DNA of 64,000 bases from Oscarella lobularis (lineage: Eukaryota; Porifera; Homoscleromorpha; Homosclerophorida; Oscarellidae): contig NC_089190.1 in assembly GCF_947507565.1 (NCBI RefSeq), forward strand, positions 496,001-560,000. Direction: 5' to 3'. The notes beneath the pieces are model-generated. The model had not been told where the DNA came from, searched no databases, and saw only the letters and a list, made by a program, of their open reading frames with translations. The first letter of the stretch is position 1. Every line of letters begins with the position of its first letter. The translations under genes were made by a program, and so were the position numbers. Of this stretch, positions 55,501 to 63,499 are shown in pieces.

Positions 55501-57332
55501 TCCACTCGTCAGGCTGTCGCAAACGCTTTCTTCCCTTTCTCTGGCTTCCTTCCGTGACGTCCATTGCAAGTACGAGTGTGAAGTAAAGTGCGTTAAGAGT
55601 CACGTGGTCTTTCAGAACAAAACCTGCTATATCTCCGTTAATCCTTCAGGGATATGCACGAAATTTTAACTCATGAACCTCCGACGCCTAAACTTTACTT
55701 TCCGGCAGTTAACTCAATTTTGTACAATTTGGCGCTTAGGCCCTTTTTGCACTCAGCCCTTCACATAAAAACTAGGTTCATCTCCTACGGATCTGTTGCT
55801 GCTGTAGAAGCACTGCCATCTGTAAAACGATACTTGCGGACGGTCATAGACAGGTGCCGCCAGGGATATGCTGACCTACTTTGGTTTGCTGGCGAGGTGA
55901 TGCACCTATCATCATAAACTTTGCAATGAAAAAAATTTTTTAATAATTTAGATTGCGTTTGACATGGGAGAAGACGAAAAGATTGTCACAGATACGTTTC
56001 TCTCTTTGGTGTCAGAGATAGAAGCACTGCAAGGCAAGAACTCCGTCCTGACGGATACGAGCAGCAGCTTCAAAAAGTTGGCTGAGAAAGTCGTTTCTTG
56101 CATTAATAAGCTGAAATTAAACAGTGCTATGGTGAGTTTTACTTCTAATGAATACATGTCTACTTCATTTGCCTAAATTAGGTGAAGGAGTTCGCATGCT
56201 TTGTGAGAAGCAGCTCCGGCGATCGAAGCAAGGATTGCGTTGCTATCCACTTTGAGAAATTTCAAGACGTCTTAGACAAAGCCGCGGTTGATCCATCCCC
56301 TGCAACGTCAATTACAACCATCAAAAGAATTTTCAAAGAACGCTCATCTTTGGGAAAAACGGAACCAGCCAGATTTCTGGTAGACTGGCAAAAAAAGGAG
56401 TCAAAGAGAAGCCGCCAACCGCACATTTTTATGAGTTCTTTTGCTGCTGACGTTGGTAAACGCCTGAAGAAAGGTTGCCATAATTCCTTGACTCTATGTA
56501 GCTTATACGCCAGCATTTATACCTTCTAGCTATAGCTTTGGGCTGGGAAAAGGAGTTAGAGGAAAAAAGCGACACCCGTGATAGCAGCCAAGGTGCTTTG
56601 TGCATACAGAACGCTTACAACTTGTGCGATCATATTAATTCTTTATATATGTTGCACGTAGATGCAAGCCCTCAGGAAAGTGAAGTGCTCTTTTCAGAAA
56701 TTCATCCTGCTAATCCTCCTGCTGAAAAAGGTATAATTGTCTCTTAGAGTAGATTTGCTAGCATACCTCCTAATACTAACCGTTTGACATCTTCGCCTCT
56801 AATAGTAGTAGATGAAGTTGCCGGTTCAGTTGCCGGTTCAGTTGCCGCTTCAGTTGCGCTGAATGCTCTTGAAACAGGTACGTGTACTGAACTGGCGCTC
56901 TGACAAAAAACGAATTCACTGATTCTACCTTTGCATGTCCAGAGAAGGAAAGGCACATTGGTCAAGAAGTTGCTCCTGAAAGTGACACTGACACCATTTT
57001 CGGAGGTACGTCTACTACTTGGTTCTGACAAACGGTTTTCACTGGCATCAATTTTTCCGCTACAGGTAGTGACATTGAGGACAAAATACCAACTGTCAGT
57101 GGAAGTGCTCAGCCAAGAAAGACAAAAAAGACGAAATTGAAGGGTAAAGCGCATGCGGTTCGGCCTGAAATTGGTAAAACAGGTAAGCATAATTATAGAT
57201 GGTTTTCTAACTATAGTACTATGTTTTCTTTTAGTCAAAAGGCAGTTGAAACGGCCTAGAGAGCCAGAGCGCCTCAAAGACAGCATACATCCAGGCCAAC
57301 TGTCAAAAAGGCTTCGAAGCGAGAGGAGCTAG
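49563..57332 (+). CDS. MULE-borne P-loop NTPase of unrecognised family, 753 aa, 14 exons
   Basis: Exons by eye: 49563-49741, 49811-50048, 50095-50272, 50332-50489, 50544-50764, 50812-50955, 55776-55896, 55952-56131, 56182-56473, 56530-56730, 56806-56877, 56943-57005, 57066-57182, 57235-57332. Introns are GT/AG and 46-75 bp except intron 6 (4.8 kb, nested transposons). Exons total 2,262 nt, exactly 754 codons with TAG. The NTPase core lies around residues 200-380: Walker A in LLHGVVSSGKTTLARVALSC, a likely Walker B in TLGFALEDPKS, and a sensor-like FMITTNM followed by LLSRWVILPF. This resembles AAA+/SF3-type or DUF927-like ATPases, but I cannot name the family. The C-terminus is charged, with an AGSVAGSV repeat and basic KRQLKRPREPERLK. 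Its role may be that of a transposition regulator, as TnsC or MuB are for other transposons; this is inference only. Confidence 0.8.
50996..50999 (+). repeat. 4-bp target-site duplication ACAT of the DUF7869-type element, left
   Basis: ACAT precedes the left terminus and recurs at 55763-55766 after the right terminus. Four bases alone are weak, but they coincide exactly with the inverted-repeat ends, and removing the element restores a normal short intron. Confidence 0.7.
52636..52637 (+). repeat. TA target duplication of the Tigger element
   Basis: TA flanks both termini (52636-52637 and 55130-55131), as for all pogo/Tc1-mariner elements. Confidence 0.85.
52760..54382 (-). CDS. Tigger/pogo transposase, 540 aa, intact, C-terminal PIP-box-like motif
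   Basis: Start chosen at the ATG at 54382 (MFRPTLPTRKRKHLTLKTKI); the open frame extends 21 codons further upstream but without an ATG. N-terminal CENP-B/Psq HTH (IEVIKAAESDPRLTLRALAE), then a CENP-B-type second HTH (PGGPQLIEKAKEIAERLGIN, RGSNGWLQKWKTRLNLRQV). Catalytic DDE_1 domain: IYNFDETGCFWKALPDKGFA (D1), VLLLLDNAACHP (D2), NTTSKLQPLDLGIIQNFKVH (D3). The C-terminus is acidic and ends QKTKQKHILDYFS: Q-x-x-I-x-x-Y-F is the PCNA-interacting (PIP) box pattern, and a PCNA-binding motif has been reported for Drosophila pogo transposase. Length and motifs are complete. Confidence 0.93.
   Translation of the reverse strand: MFRPTLPTRKRKHLTLKTKIEVIKAAESDPRLTLRALAERFDCSKTQIGTTLKKKEQYLEQYESNLSSTAIQLRQKARKSKFEDVNDRLYEWYVMASSKNIYPGGPQLIEKAKEIAERLGINDFRGSNGWLQKWKTRLNLRQVTICGESGTVRGDTVQSWKERLPELLTGYSAKDIYNFDETGCFWKALPDKGFARRGEKCHGGKQKKHRMTVALFVNGEGGKETPIVVWQSCTPRCFKGINKASLPVKYFNQPKSWMTSKIFEEILAAFNRRMSTQNRSVLLLLDNAACHPPECQTKYSNVRLLFLPPNTTSKLQPLDLGIIQNFKVHYKKSLLRYVLAKIEESDTPSDVIKSVTILTAIRWVAKAWRDVQPDTIIKCFRNAGVVSSDMTVVRVDEADMFTDLGDENDLAQLMQETVGSEGCNVAEYIQGEENVPVCFEADDENWEDNFMQSLDQANHSDVVEIDSDSEDEDEVQGNNEEREIATKSFGEAMTSLEDVEEFLKSKGCYDEANMVASCVDRVAMCKCQKTKQKHILDYFS
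54383..54447. promoter_or_regulatory. 65-bp divergent promoter region of the Tigger element
   Basis: Only 65 bp separate the transposase ATG (minus) from the HIRAN-protein ATG (plus). It must contain or overlap a bidirectional promoter, or the two transcripts overlap at their 5' ends. No TATA box is visible. Confidence 0.5.
54448..54846 (+). CDS. Small HIRAN-domain protein carried by Tigger, 132 aa
   Basis: An intact frame from the ATG at 54448 reads IEIPSFVRGYHIYKEDWSPA, VGDVLLLQRDPLNEKDRNAV and AIVRDGSVVGHVPFNLAPLF, then a variable C-terminus ending LRQKNLI. This is a stand-alone HIRAN domain (VRGxxIY, G..L.L.RxP.NxxDxNAVAV, VGHVP). In HLTF/Rad5 the domain binds 3' ends of single-stranded DNA at stalled replication forks. 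It is transcribed divergently from the transposase. Related, broken copies stand alone at 36.9 and 44.8 kb. A role in directing transposition to replication intermediates is possible but unproven. Confidence 0.8.
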   Translation: MASQPGTLPDTTYIEIPSFVRGYHIYKEDWSPAVGDVLLLQRDPLNEKDRNAVAIVRDGSVVGHVPFNLAPLFSHFLRQELNKGTVRITGSRVNRGGGYGLEIPCTYSLYGPAAFLQRVASVVEELRQKNLI

Positions 57333-57486
57333 ATTGCCGTTGCAATCTACCCGAATGGAATCCACGAGTTTGCCATGTTGAGTTGATTGAGGTTCATGTT
57401 TATGACAAAGTAAAGCAAAAAACGTACTGATTGCCGCAAACTTCAGTGGAGGGCTCGAATAAGTATAGAGAGTCAGATCTGCATCA

Positions 57487-58710
57487 GTGGAACGCGGTGT
57501 CACTATTACGGTGTCACGGTGTCACAGTGTCACAGTGTCACAATGGCACAGGGGCACAAAGCACAGTGACACTTGGGACACGGTGTCACGGTGTCACGGT
57601 GTCACAGAGCACAGTGACACAGTGCCATGGTGGCACAGTGTCACAATGTCGCGGTGTCACAGTGTCACAGTGTCACAGTGTCACAATGGCACAGAGCACA
57701 GTGACACTTGGGACACGGTAGCACAGTGTCACAATGTCAGAGCACAGTGACACAGCGCCATGGTGGCACAGTGTCACAGTGTCACAGTGTCACAATGGCA
57801 CAGAGCACAGTGACACTTGGGACACGGTGTCACGGTGTCACAATGTCACAGAGCACAGTGACACAGCGCCATGGTGGCACAGCGCCATGGTGGCACAGTG
57901 TCACAGTGTCACAATGTCACAATGGCACAGAGCACAGTGACACTTGGGACACGGTGTCACGGTGTCACGGTGTCACAATGTCACAGTGTCACAGTGTCAC
58001 AATGGCACAGAGCACAGTTACACACGGTGTCACAATGTCACAATGTCACAATGTCACAATGGCACAGCGCACAGAGCACAGTGACACTTGGGACACGGTG
58101 TCACAATGTCACAATGTCACAATGTCACAGAGCACAGTGACACAGCGCCATGGTGGCACAGTGTCACAATGTCACAGTGTCACAGTGTCACAGTGTCACA
58201 ATGGCACAGAGCACAGTGACACTTGGGACACGGTGTCACGGTGTCACAATGTCACAATGTCACAGAGCACAGTGACACAGCGCCATGGTGGCACAGTGTC
58301 ACAATGTCGCCGTGTCACAGTGTCACAGTGTCACAGTGTCACAATGTCACAATGTCACAATGGCACAGAGCACATAGCACAGTGACACTTGGGACACGGT
58401 GTCACAATGTCACAACGTCACGGTGTCACAATGTCACAATGTCACAGAGCACAGTGACAGCGTCATGGTGGCACAGTGTCACAATGTCACAGTGTCACAG
58501 TGTCACAGTGTTACAGTGTCACAATGGCACAATGGCACAGAGCACAGTGACACTTGGGACACGGTGTCACGGTGTCACTGTGCCACAGTGTCACGGTGTA
58601 AGAGTCACATAGACGCAGTGACGCAGTGACGCAGTGTCACCGGTACACTGTGTTTTTGTGAGACTGCACAGTGACACTGCTCCACGGTGCACGGCGACAC
58701 AGTGAAAAAA
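57487..58710 (+). repeat. Right subterminal minisatellite of the MULE
   Basis: About 1.2 kb of GTGTCACA-based units (GTGTCACAGTGTCACAATG) interrupted by a longer recurring block of about 110-180 bp. That block contains GCACAGAGCACAGTGACACT, TGGGACACGG and CAGCGCCATGGTGGCACAGT and occurs seven to eight times, so there is clear higher-order structure. Orientation is inverted relative to the left array. All frames through it (SQCHSVTVSQCHNGTEHSDT) are artefacts. Confidence 0.95.
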
Positions 58711-58769
58711 CAAATCTTATACGCGTATTTTTTGAAAAAAAATTATTCTCAATAATGCGAGCAACGTAT

Positions 58770-58845
58770 AAAATTAATTGTTCGGAAACAATGACGTAAG
58801 CTATAGCGCGAGTGTTCGTGTTCGTTTCTGCGGATAACCACGCTC
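58770..58845 (-). repeat. Right terminal inverted repeat of the MULE
   Basis: Read inward from 58845: GAGCGTGGTTATCCGCAGAA, ACGAACACGAACACTCGCGC, TATAGCTTACGTCATTGTTT. Matches the left terminus in order. The right copy of the 9-bp duplication follows at 58846-58854. Confidence 0.85.
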
Positions 58846-58854
58846 GTTTGAATT

Positions 58855-59045
58855 TGGTAAGGGGTGGCCTTTCTTTACTTTGTTCCTTCAATGTAGAGTC
58901 CATAAATCTTTAAGCGATTTTTCCTCCTCACTGTTTGTTGTCATTTCGTTCTTGATAGATGGTTAGACAGTAGAAATTGACACAGTCGAACATTTTTGCA
59001 CGCACTTAGTCGATAGTTTCTCTTTAGAAATGCAATATTTGTCGT
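58855..59045. other. Short non-coding stretch between the MULE and PF20700-type copy 2
   Basis: No gene visible. The first coding piece of the next element begins near 59047 without its N-terminus. Confidence 0.4.
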
Positions 59046-59046
59046 A

Positions 59047-60486
59047 TGCATATATCGCTCCATTGAGAAGTACAACTTGCGGTACACCACGTTTATTGGC
59101 GATGGGGATTCAAAAGCTTACAGCAACATCCAAAATATTTACGGTGAAAAACACGAAGTGAGAAAGCTCGATTGCGTAGGCCATGTTCACAAACGGATGG
59201 GTGCCAACTTGAGGAAATGGGTAGACTCTTCCAAGAAACATGTCTTGGAAGATGGAGGATCAGTTGGCGGAAAAAGTCGCCTAACAAAAATTGCAATGAA
59301 CAGGCTGAGCACCTAATATGGCTACGCAATAAGGAGAAACCTGGGAAATGTTGGAGCAATGAAGAAAGATATTTTGGCTGTTTTGTATCACACCTGTCGA
59401 CCAAAAAATGTGGATGACGCTATTGGGAAGAAGACCAAAAAGAATCCATCAGAAGGACATATTTTCAATCACGACGAATGTCCAAAGTCAGAGGAAGAGC
59501 AACGCCAATCGGTGAAAACTCGTGGTGTCGCTGGCAGAAAGACCGAGCAACTGGTCAGAACCGGTACAAGCAAGACGAGAAGCGAACTCTTCCACACTGC
59601 TTTTTCACGAGTTGCTTCCCTTGTTTGAACGCTTGTCGGATGAAAATCTCCTGGAGAGGTGCAAAGACGGGCATACTCAAAATTCCAACGAGTCTTTCCA
59701 CAACACTCTATGGAGCTATGCCCCAAAAGCAAAATACCGTGAAGCCCTGTCAATTCTCATTGCTGCTCGAATTGCAGCTGGACAGTTCAACAATGGCTCT
59801 ACTGTCTTTGCACGACTCCTCCAGGAAATGAGAACTCCTCCAGTATGATTTTCACTGCACCATTTCCAGGCGATCGACAAGAAAAGAATTTCTGCCAGTG
59901 AACAGAAGTGCTCAGAAGAGGGGATAAAAAGAAGGGCAACTAGGAAGAAGAAAAAGGCACAAAGGCAAGACCATCAGGAAAGGAGAGAAGGACCGATGTA
60001 CGAAGCTGGCGGGTTTGGAGGCGAAGCCCCTGAGCGGCCGCAGCCGCGGCAAGATACGGCTCGGGGTGGTCGGGGTGGTCGAGGTCGTCGAGGTAGATCG
60101 AGAAAAGGAAAAGAGCCTGTGACCGCCCCAGTACGACAAAGACGGCAACCGTCACCAACTGCCGAGTCTTCATCGGAAGACGAGGCTCCCGTAGTCCGAA
60201 GGCAATCAGCAAGGAAAAGATTTCAAGGTAAGATAACCCCTTAGAGAATTGAGCGTTTGAAATTCTCTATAAAGGGCACTACATGGAGTTCTCTTCGTCG
60301 GATGAGGATGAAGTAGCTACGGAAGTGGGCATTCAAGAGGATGTTGCCAGTGGACAGGTAACTGTAAATGTACTAAATGTTGAGTCTGTGTTAGAGGAGG
60401 ACAGTGACAGTTCGTTTAGAGGTTTTACTACAGAAGATATAGGGTCCGTGTTATTTAGTGATATTTCTGAGAACGATGACGATTAG
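59047..60486 (+). pseudogene. Mutator-like (PF20700-type) transposon protein, copy 2
   Basis: From about 59047: YRSIEKYNLRYTTFIGDGDS, KAYSNIQNIYGEKHEVRKLD, CVGHVHKRMGANLRKWV, GSVGGKSRLTKIAMNRLS. A TAA replaces a Tyr codon before YGYAIRRNLGNVGAMKKDIL. A frame change near 59500 leads to ENSWCRWQKDRATGQ, and another near 59600 to LLPLFERLSDENLLERCKDG, HTQNSNESFHNTLWSYAPKA and FNNGSTVFARLLQEM. A basic Gly/Arg-rich region follows, and after an intron an acidic tail (EEDSDSSFRGFTTEDIGSVL) ends at 60486. Layout and motifs match copy 1 at 10.8-12.5 kb. One stop and two frameshifts make it inactive. Confidence 0.7.
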
Positions 60487-60489
60487 ATT

Positions 60490-61210
60490 AGAGTAAAATA
60501 GGGGTGGGTAGAATTTTCTTTCAGTGTTGGTGCCGTTCTCTAAATAATAATAACCAGCATCTTCCCCCCTTATGGAAATCGCCTTTCACGGACAAAAATT
60601 AGGTCAGAACCAACAAATGAGATCAATAACCATGTTACAAGTGGCCTTTCCTTACGAATTAGGCGGCTAAGCGCGAATAAAAACCAGCGAATCGATGGTA
60701 GCAGAAACTTCACCTTCTTCCTCCTTTTTCTCGTGATTTCCAAAATGGCGACCTGGCAACGGTCAAACGGTATTGGAGAAGTCGCTACTTCACGAAGAAA
60801 GCCCATTCGAATACAGCCGCATACGGGACATATGTAGCAGTCATTGTATCTGAGCGCTTCATTCAAAATACGATCTATTCGACCGATCGGCGACTCCAAA
60901 GTTGCAAGTTGTTGAAGAACAAAGGTAAAAAATACTTTCGCCAGATAAAAGCGAAGATTTTTAGAGTGAAAACACGATTTCTCTTCGAACGCGGATGCAA
61001 AACACAGCGACGAAGGTCCAATACCGATCAAAGAGGCACGACCGCATGTTTTCGAAGCCGAATAACTGATTCCACGACAACTTTAGGGCAGAAAATCCTA
61101 AGGCGACTGTTTTCTAAGGTAAGGATAGTTCAAGCGAGACAAAAGACTGATTGAAAAATCTTTTATTTTCCATCAAAATTTTAGAGGTGTGGTACCCTAG
61201 TACACCACCT
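60490..61210. other. Stretch without assignable gene
   Basis: Minus-strand frame 61031-60570 (with RYNDCYICPVCGCIRMGFLR) and plus-strand frame 60909-61154 show no recognised domain. The left edge of the mitochondrial insertion falls near 61210. Confidence 0.35.
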
Positions 61211-61214
61211 TACA

Positions 61215-62865
61215 CAGGCATAATGCTAGTTGTTACTAGTGTTTCAGCCTTAGTTCATATTTATTCAACTGGCTACATGTCAGGAGATCCACATATACCC
61301 AGATTTATGTCATATTTTTCCTTAGTTACTTTTTTTATGATTGTTTTAGTAATAAGTGATAATTATGTTCAATTATTTATAGGTTGAGAAGGTGTTGGTT
61401 TATGTTCTTATTTATTAATAAATTTTTGACTTACAAGAATCCAAGCTAATACAGCAGCTATAAAAGCCATGTTGGTAAACAGAGTCGGAGATATTGGATT
61501 AGTTTTGGGTATGTTTGCTATATTTAAAGAATTCGGAAGCTTAGAATTTTCAACAGTATTTAGTACGGTGAATGAAGTATCTCAACCTAATAGCATAGCT
61601 TTAATATGTATATTATTACTTATTGGGACAGTGGGTAAATCTGCTCAACTAGGTCTACATACTTGACTTCCAGATGCTATGGAAGGTCCAACGCCTGTGT
61701 CGGCATTAATTCATGCTGCCACAATGGTTACAGCCGGGGTTTTTCTAATAATACGGTCTGGGCCTCTTTTCGAGGGTTCTCCTTTAGCATTAACTGTTAC
61801 AACAGTTGTAGGAGCCTTAACAGCCTTTTTTGCTGCCACGGTTGGATTAGTACAAAATGACTTAAAGAAAGTTATTGCTTATTCTACGTGTAGTCAGTTA
61901 GGGTACATGGTAATGGTTTGCGGGGTATCCAACTATTCAACTAGTTTATTCTATTTAATGAACCATGCTTTTTTAAGGCTTTATTATTCTTAAGCGCAGG
62001 CTCTGTAATTCATGCAATAGCGGATGAACAAGACATGAGAAAAATGGGACGTCTAATTAGATCTATACCCTTACGTATGTAATGATACTTATAGGGTCTC
62101 TATCTTTAATGGGATTCCCGTATTTAACACGATTTTACTCTAAAGATTTAATTTTAGAGCTAGTTTATGATAAATATTATCTGGTTTTGCTTACTGATTG
62201 GGGGCCTTTTCAGCTTTATTAACTGCATTTTATTCAATAAGATTAATATATTTAACTTTTATTTCTAATACTAACTCTAAAAAAGAAGTTTTAATGAATG
62301 TTCATGAATCTTCTTGAAATATTACACTTCCCCTATTTTTATTAGCTTTAGGAAGCATTTTTGTGGGGTATATAGCCAGAGATGTTGTGGTAGGAACAGT
62401 ATTACCTCCTATAAACCAAGTTCAATAAAACTTGTTCCTGTTGTTTTAAGTTTATTAGGAGCTACTTTAGCCTTTTTAGGCTATAATACATTAGGCGGCT
62501 TTAAAATGTTCCTTCCTAAAATAAAACCACAAACGGTGGTGAACTTGTTTAATCCTGCAATATACACTTTTTTAAATTCAGCCTGACAATTTAATTATAT
62601 AATTAATCATTTCTTGGTTGCAAAAGCATGAAAATTCGGGCATTTAATTTCTTATCGTGTAATAGATAAAGGCTTACTTGAAATAATTGGACCTAGGGGG
62701 ATATCTAAATTAATTATAGGTGTTAGCCAAAAAATTAGTAATCTTCAATCTGGTCTAGTCTTTAATTATGCCTTAATTATGTTAGTGTTTACAACCCTAT
62801 TTATATCAGGAGGCGAAGTAGGTGGCTTCGCATCACAACAATGGGCATACATTATGTTTAGCTAA
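61215..62865 (+). pseudogene. nad5: Nuclear copy of mitochondrial nad5 (NUMT), 5'-truncated
   Basis: NADH dehydrogenase subunit 5, a proton-pumping membrane subunit of complex I. Reads [23 protein letters not shown]-Trp(TGA)-EGVGLCSYL, [33 protein letters not shown]-Trp(TGA)-[55 protein letters not shown], to a C-terminus ending QQWAYIMFS and TAA. TGA is Trp and AGA is Arg, which is mitochondrial code 4. The first roughly 90 residues are missing. Four single-base deletions break the frame, near 61974 (T run), 62072, 62188 and 62413 (A run). It is flanked by nuclear sequence on both sides. Similarity across the rest looks high, so the transfer is fairly recent. Confidence 0.85.
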
Positions 62866-62896
62866 AAGGGGGGTACAACTGTACTCTACCCCATAA

Positions 62897-62969
62897 GGGA
62901 GTGTGGTGTAAACGGTGAACACGGCTGGTTTAGGCCCAGTTAATGCAGGTTTAAGTCCTGCCAACCCCA
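62897..62969 (+). tRNA. Mitochondrial-type tRNA, anticodon TAG, within the NUMT
   Basis: A cloverleaf can be drawn: acceptor GGGAGTG/CAACCCC with two mismatches in the middle, D arm GTGT/ACAC, anticodon arm GCTGG/CCAGT with 7-nt loop TTTAGGC (anticodon TAG, Leu), T arm GCAGG/CCTGC with loop TTTAAGT, discriminator A. It lies 31 bp after the nad5 stop, past a small GGGGTA/TACCCC hairpin. The short variable loop is unusual for Leu in sponges, and the acceptor mismatches may be decay. Being in nuclear DNA, it is presumably not functional. Confidence 0.55.
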
Positions 62970-63495
62970 AATGAAAAGGGCTTTTAGAAAAGAAAATCTT
63001 GTCCTATTCATAGTCGATGAAACATTTATTTGTCTGTCTACCATACTTAAATTCTTCCACATTCAGAGTTTAGTTGAGGTGGCCGGCTTAGTGCCTCCAA
63101 CACCATCTTGTGCTTTACAATGTAAGAATAATGTATGATGCTCTACTTATATAGATTTCGCAGAAAACCAGCTATTTCCAAGTTCGATTAGCATTTCACT
63201 GCTAGTCACAGATCATCCGAGATTTTTGCTACAATCACCGGGTCGTTCCTTCACTAACTGGTAAATTAGCTTCAAACTGTCCATGACTAGATCACTTGGT
63301 TTCGGGTTAAATTTGACTGAAATGTTTCGCTCTATTAAAACTTGCTTTCGCTACACCTTCGTTTATCAACTTAAGTTTGCCAAATCTTATTCTCGCGAAC
63401 CCATTATACAAAAGGTACGTGTTTACGCACTGCTTGTAAGTTAACGAATCACTTCATATCCATTTACCTCTAGGGCTTTAGGATATTTACTCTCT
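62970..63495. other. Stretch without recognisable gene, right of the NUMT
   Basis: May still be mitochondrial for some distance (AT-rich, around 62970-63060), but no mitochondrial gene is recognisable. The right breakpoint is therefore undefined. Confidence 0.35.
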
Positions 63496-63499
63496 TTCA

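Larger units (their letters stand above)
51214..55564 (-). pseudogene. DUF7869-like transposase, split by Tigger insertion and one stop
   Basis: N-terminal part 55564-55132: starts MDVTEGSQRKGRKRLRQPDE, then a Cys-rich box (ITCRCSYGCHRNVSSEEAER), and SFEYHLRLQNGTSIQVCRKS. After the Tigger, the frame resumes at 52635 with QNKITSGEIVPVDKRGKYTP and reaches a TAG at 52504-52506. It then continues without further stops to 51214: SIAEMYRLYVEKYQPARRRT, a CEKCDYL box, LVLTFDMMQNSPVPSMTHSA (first Asp), YAWDESTAGRGPDEIASCLS, and LICYSDSCFGQNKNFVMMSL (second Asp). Then come HKFLVRGHTYLPNDRDFGHI and a basic tail. This arrangement is that of the DUF7869 family, thought to be an RNase H-fold transposase. 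Apart from the insertion, the single nonsense codon is the only defect seen. Confidence 0.8.
51000..55762 (-). mobile_element. DUF7869-type DNA transposon nested in the NTPase intron
   Basis: Terminal inverted repeats begin GAAGGGCTGAGTGCAAAAAG and GGCCTAAG on both ends (right end as reverse complement), then diverge gradually over about 90 bp. Its single gene, on the minus strand, encodes a DUF7869-like transposase and has been split by the Tigger element. Total 4,763 bp, about 2.27 kb without the Tigger. It lies wholly within intron 6 of the NTPase gene, so the host exons are untouched. Confidence 0.85.
45129..58845 (+). mobile_element. 13.7-kb Mutator-like element (MULE) with two genes and nested insertions
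   Basis: Both ends carry inverted, related sequence: left GAGGTTTGTTATCCGCAGAA, right (reverse complement) GAGCGTGGTTATCCGCAGAA, with TTACGTCATT about 40-45 bp further in on both sides. Exact 9-bp direct repeats flank the ends. Next to each terminus, in inverted orientation, is a GTGTCACA-type minisatellite (about 0.87 and 1.2 kb). Between them are the transposase gene (46263-49266) and a P-loop NTPase gene (49563-57332), both on the plus strand, with 296 bp between them. Intron 6 of the second gene has been filled by a 4.76-kb transposon that itself contains a 2.5-kb Tigger. Without these nests the MULE would be about 8.95 kb. Tandem-repeat termini on a MULE recall fold-back elements such as FB/NOF of Drosophila. 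Confidence 0.93.

Noticed and set aside
49563-57332. Reading the NTPase as a viral SF3 helicase from an integrated virus
   Set aside because: Short spliced introns, location within exact MULE boundaries and no other virus-type genes argue against it; family remains unassigned.
57431-58629. Possible CRISPR-like or repeat-protein locus in the right array
   Set aside because: Units are contiguous and degenerate with no unique spacers, and the setting is eukaryotic.
63060-63125. Second mitochondrial tRNA right of the NUMT (GAGGTGGCCGGCTTAGTGCC)
   Set aside because: A D-arm-like piece is present, but no complete cloverleaf could be drawn.
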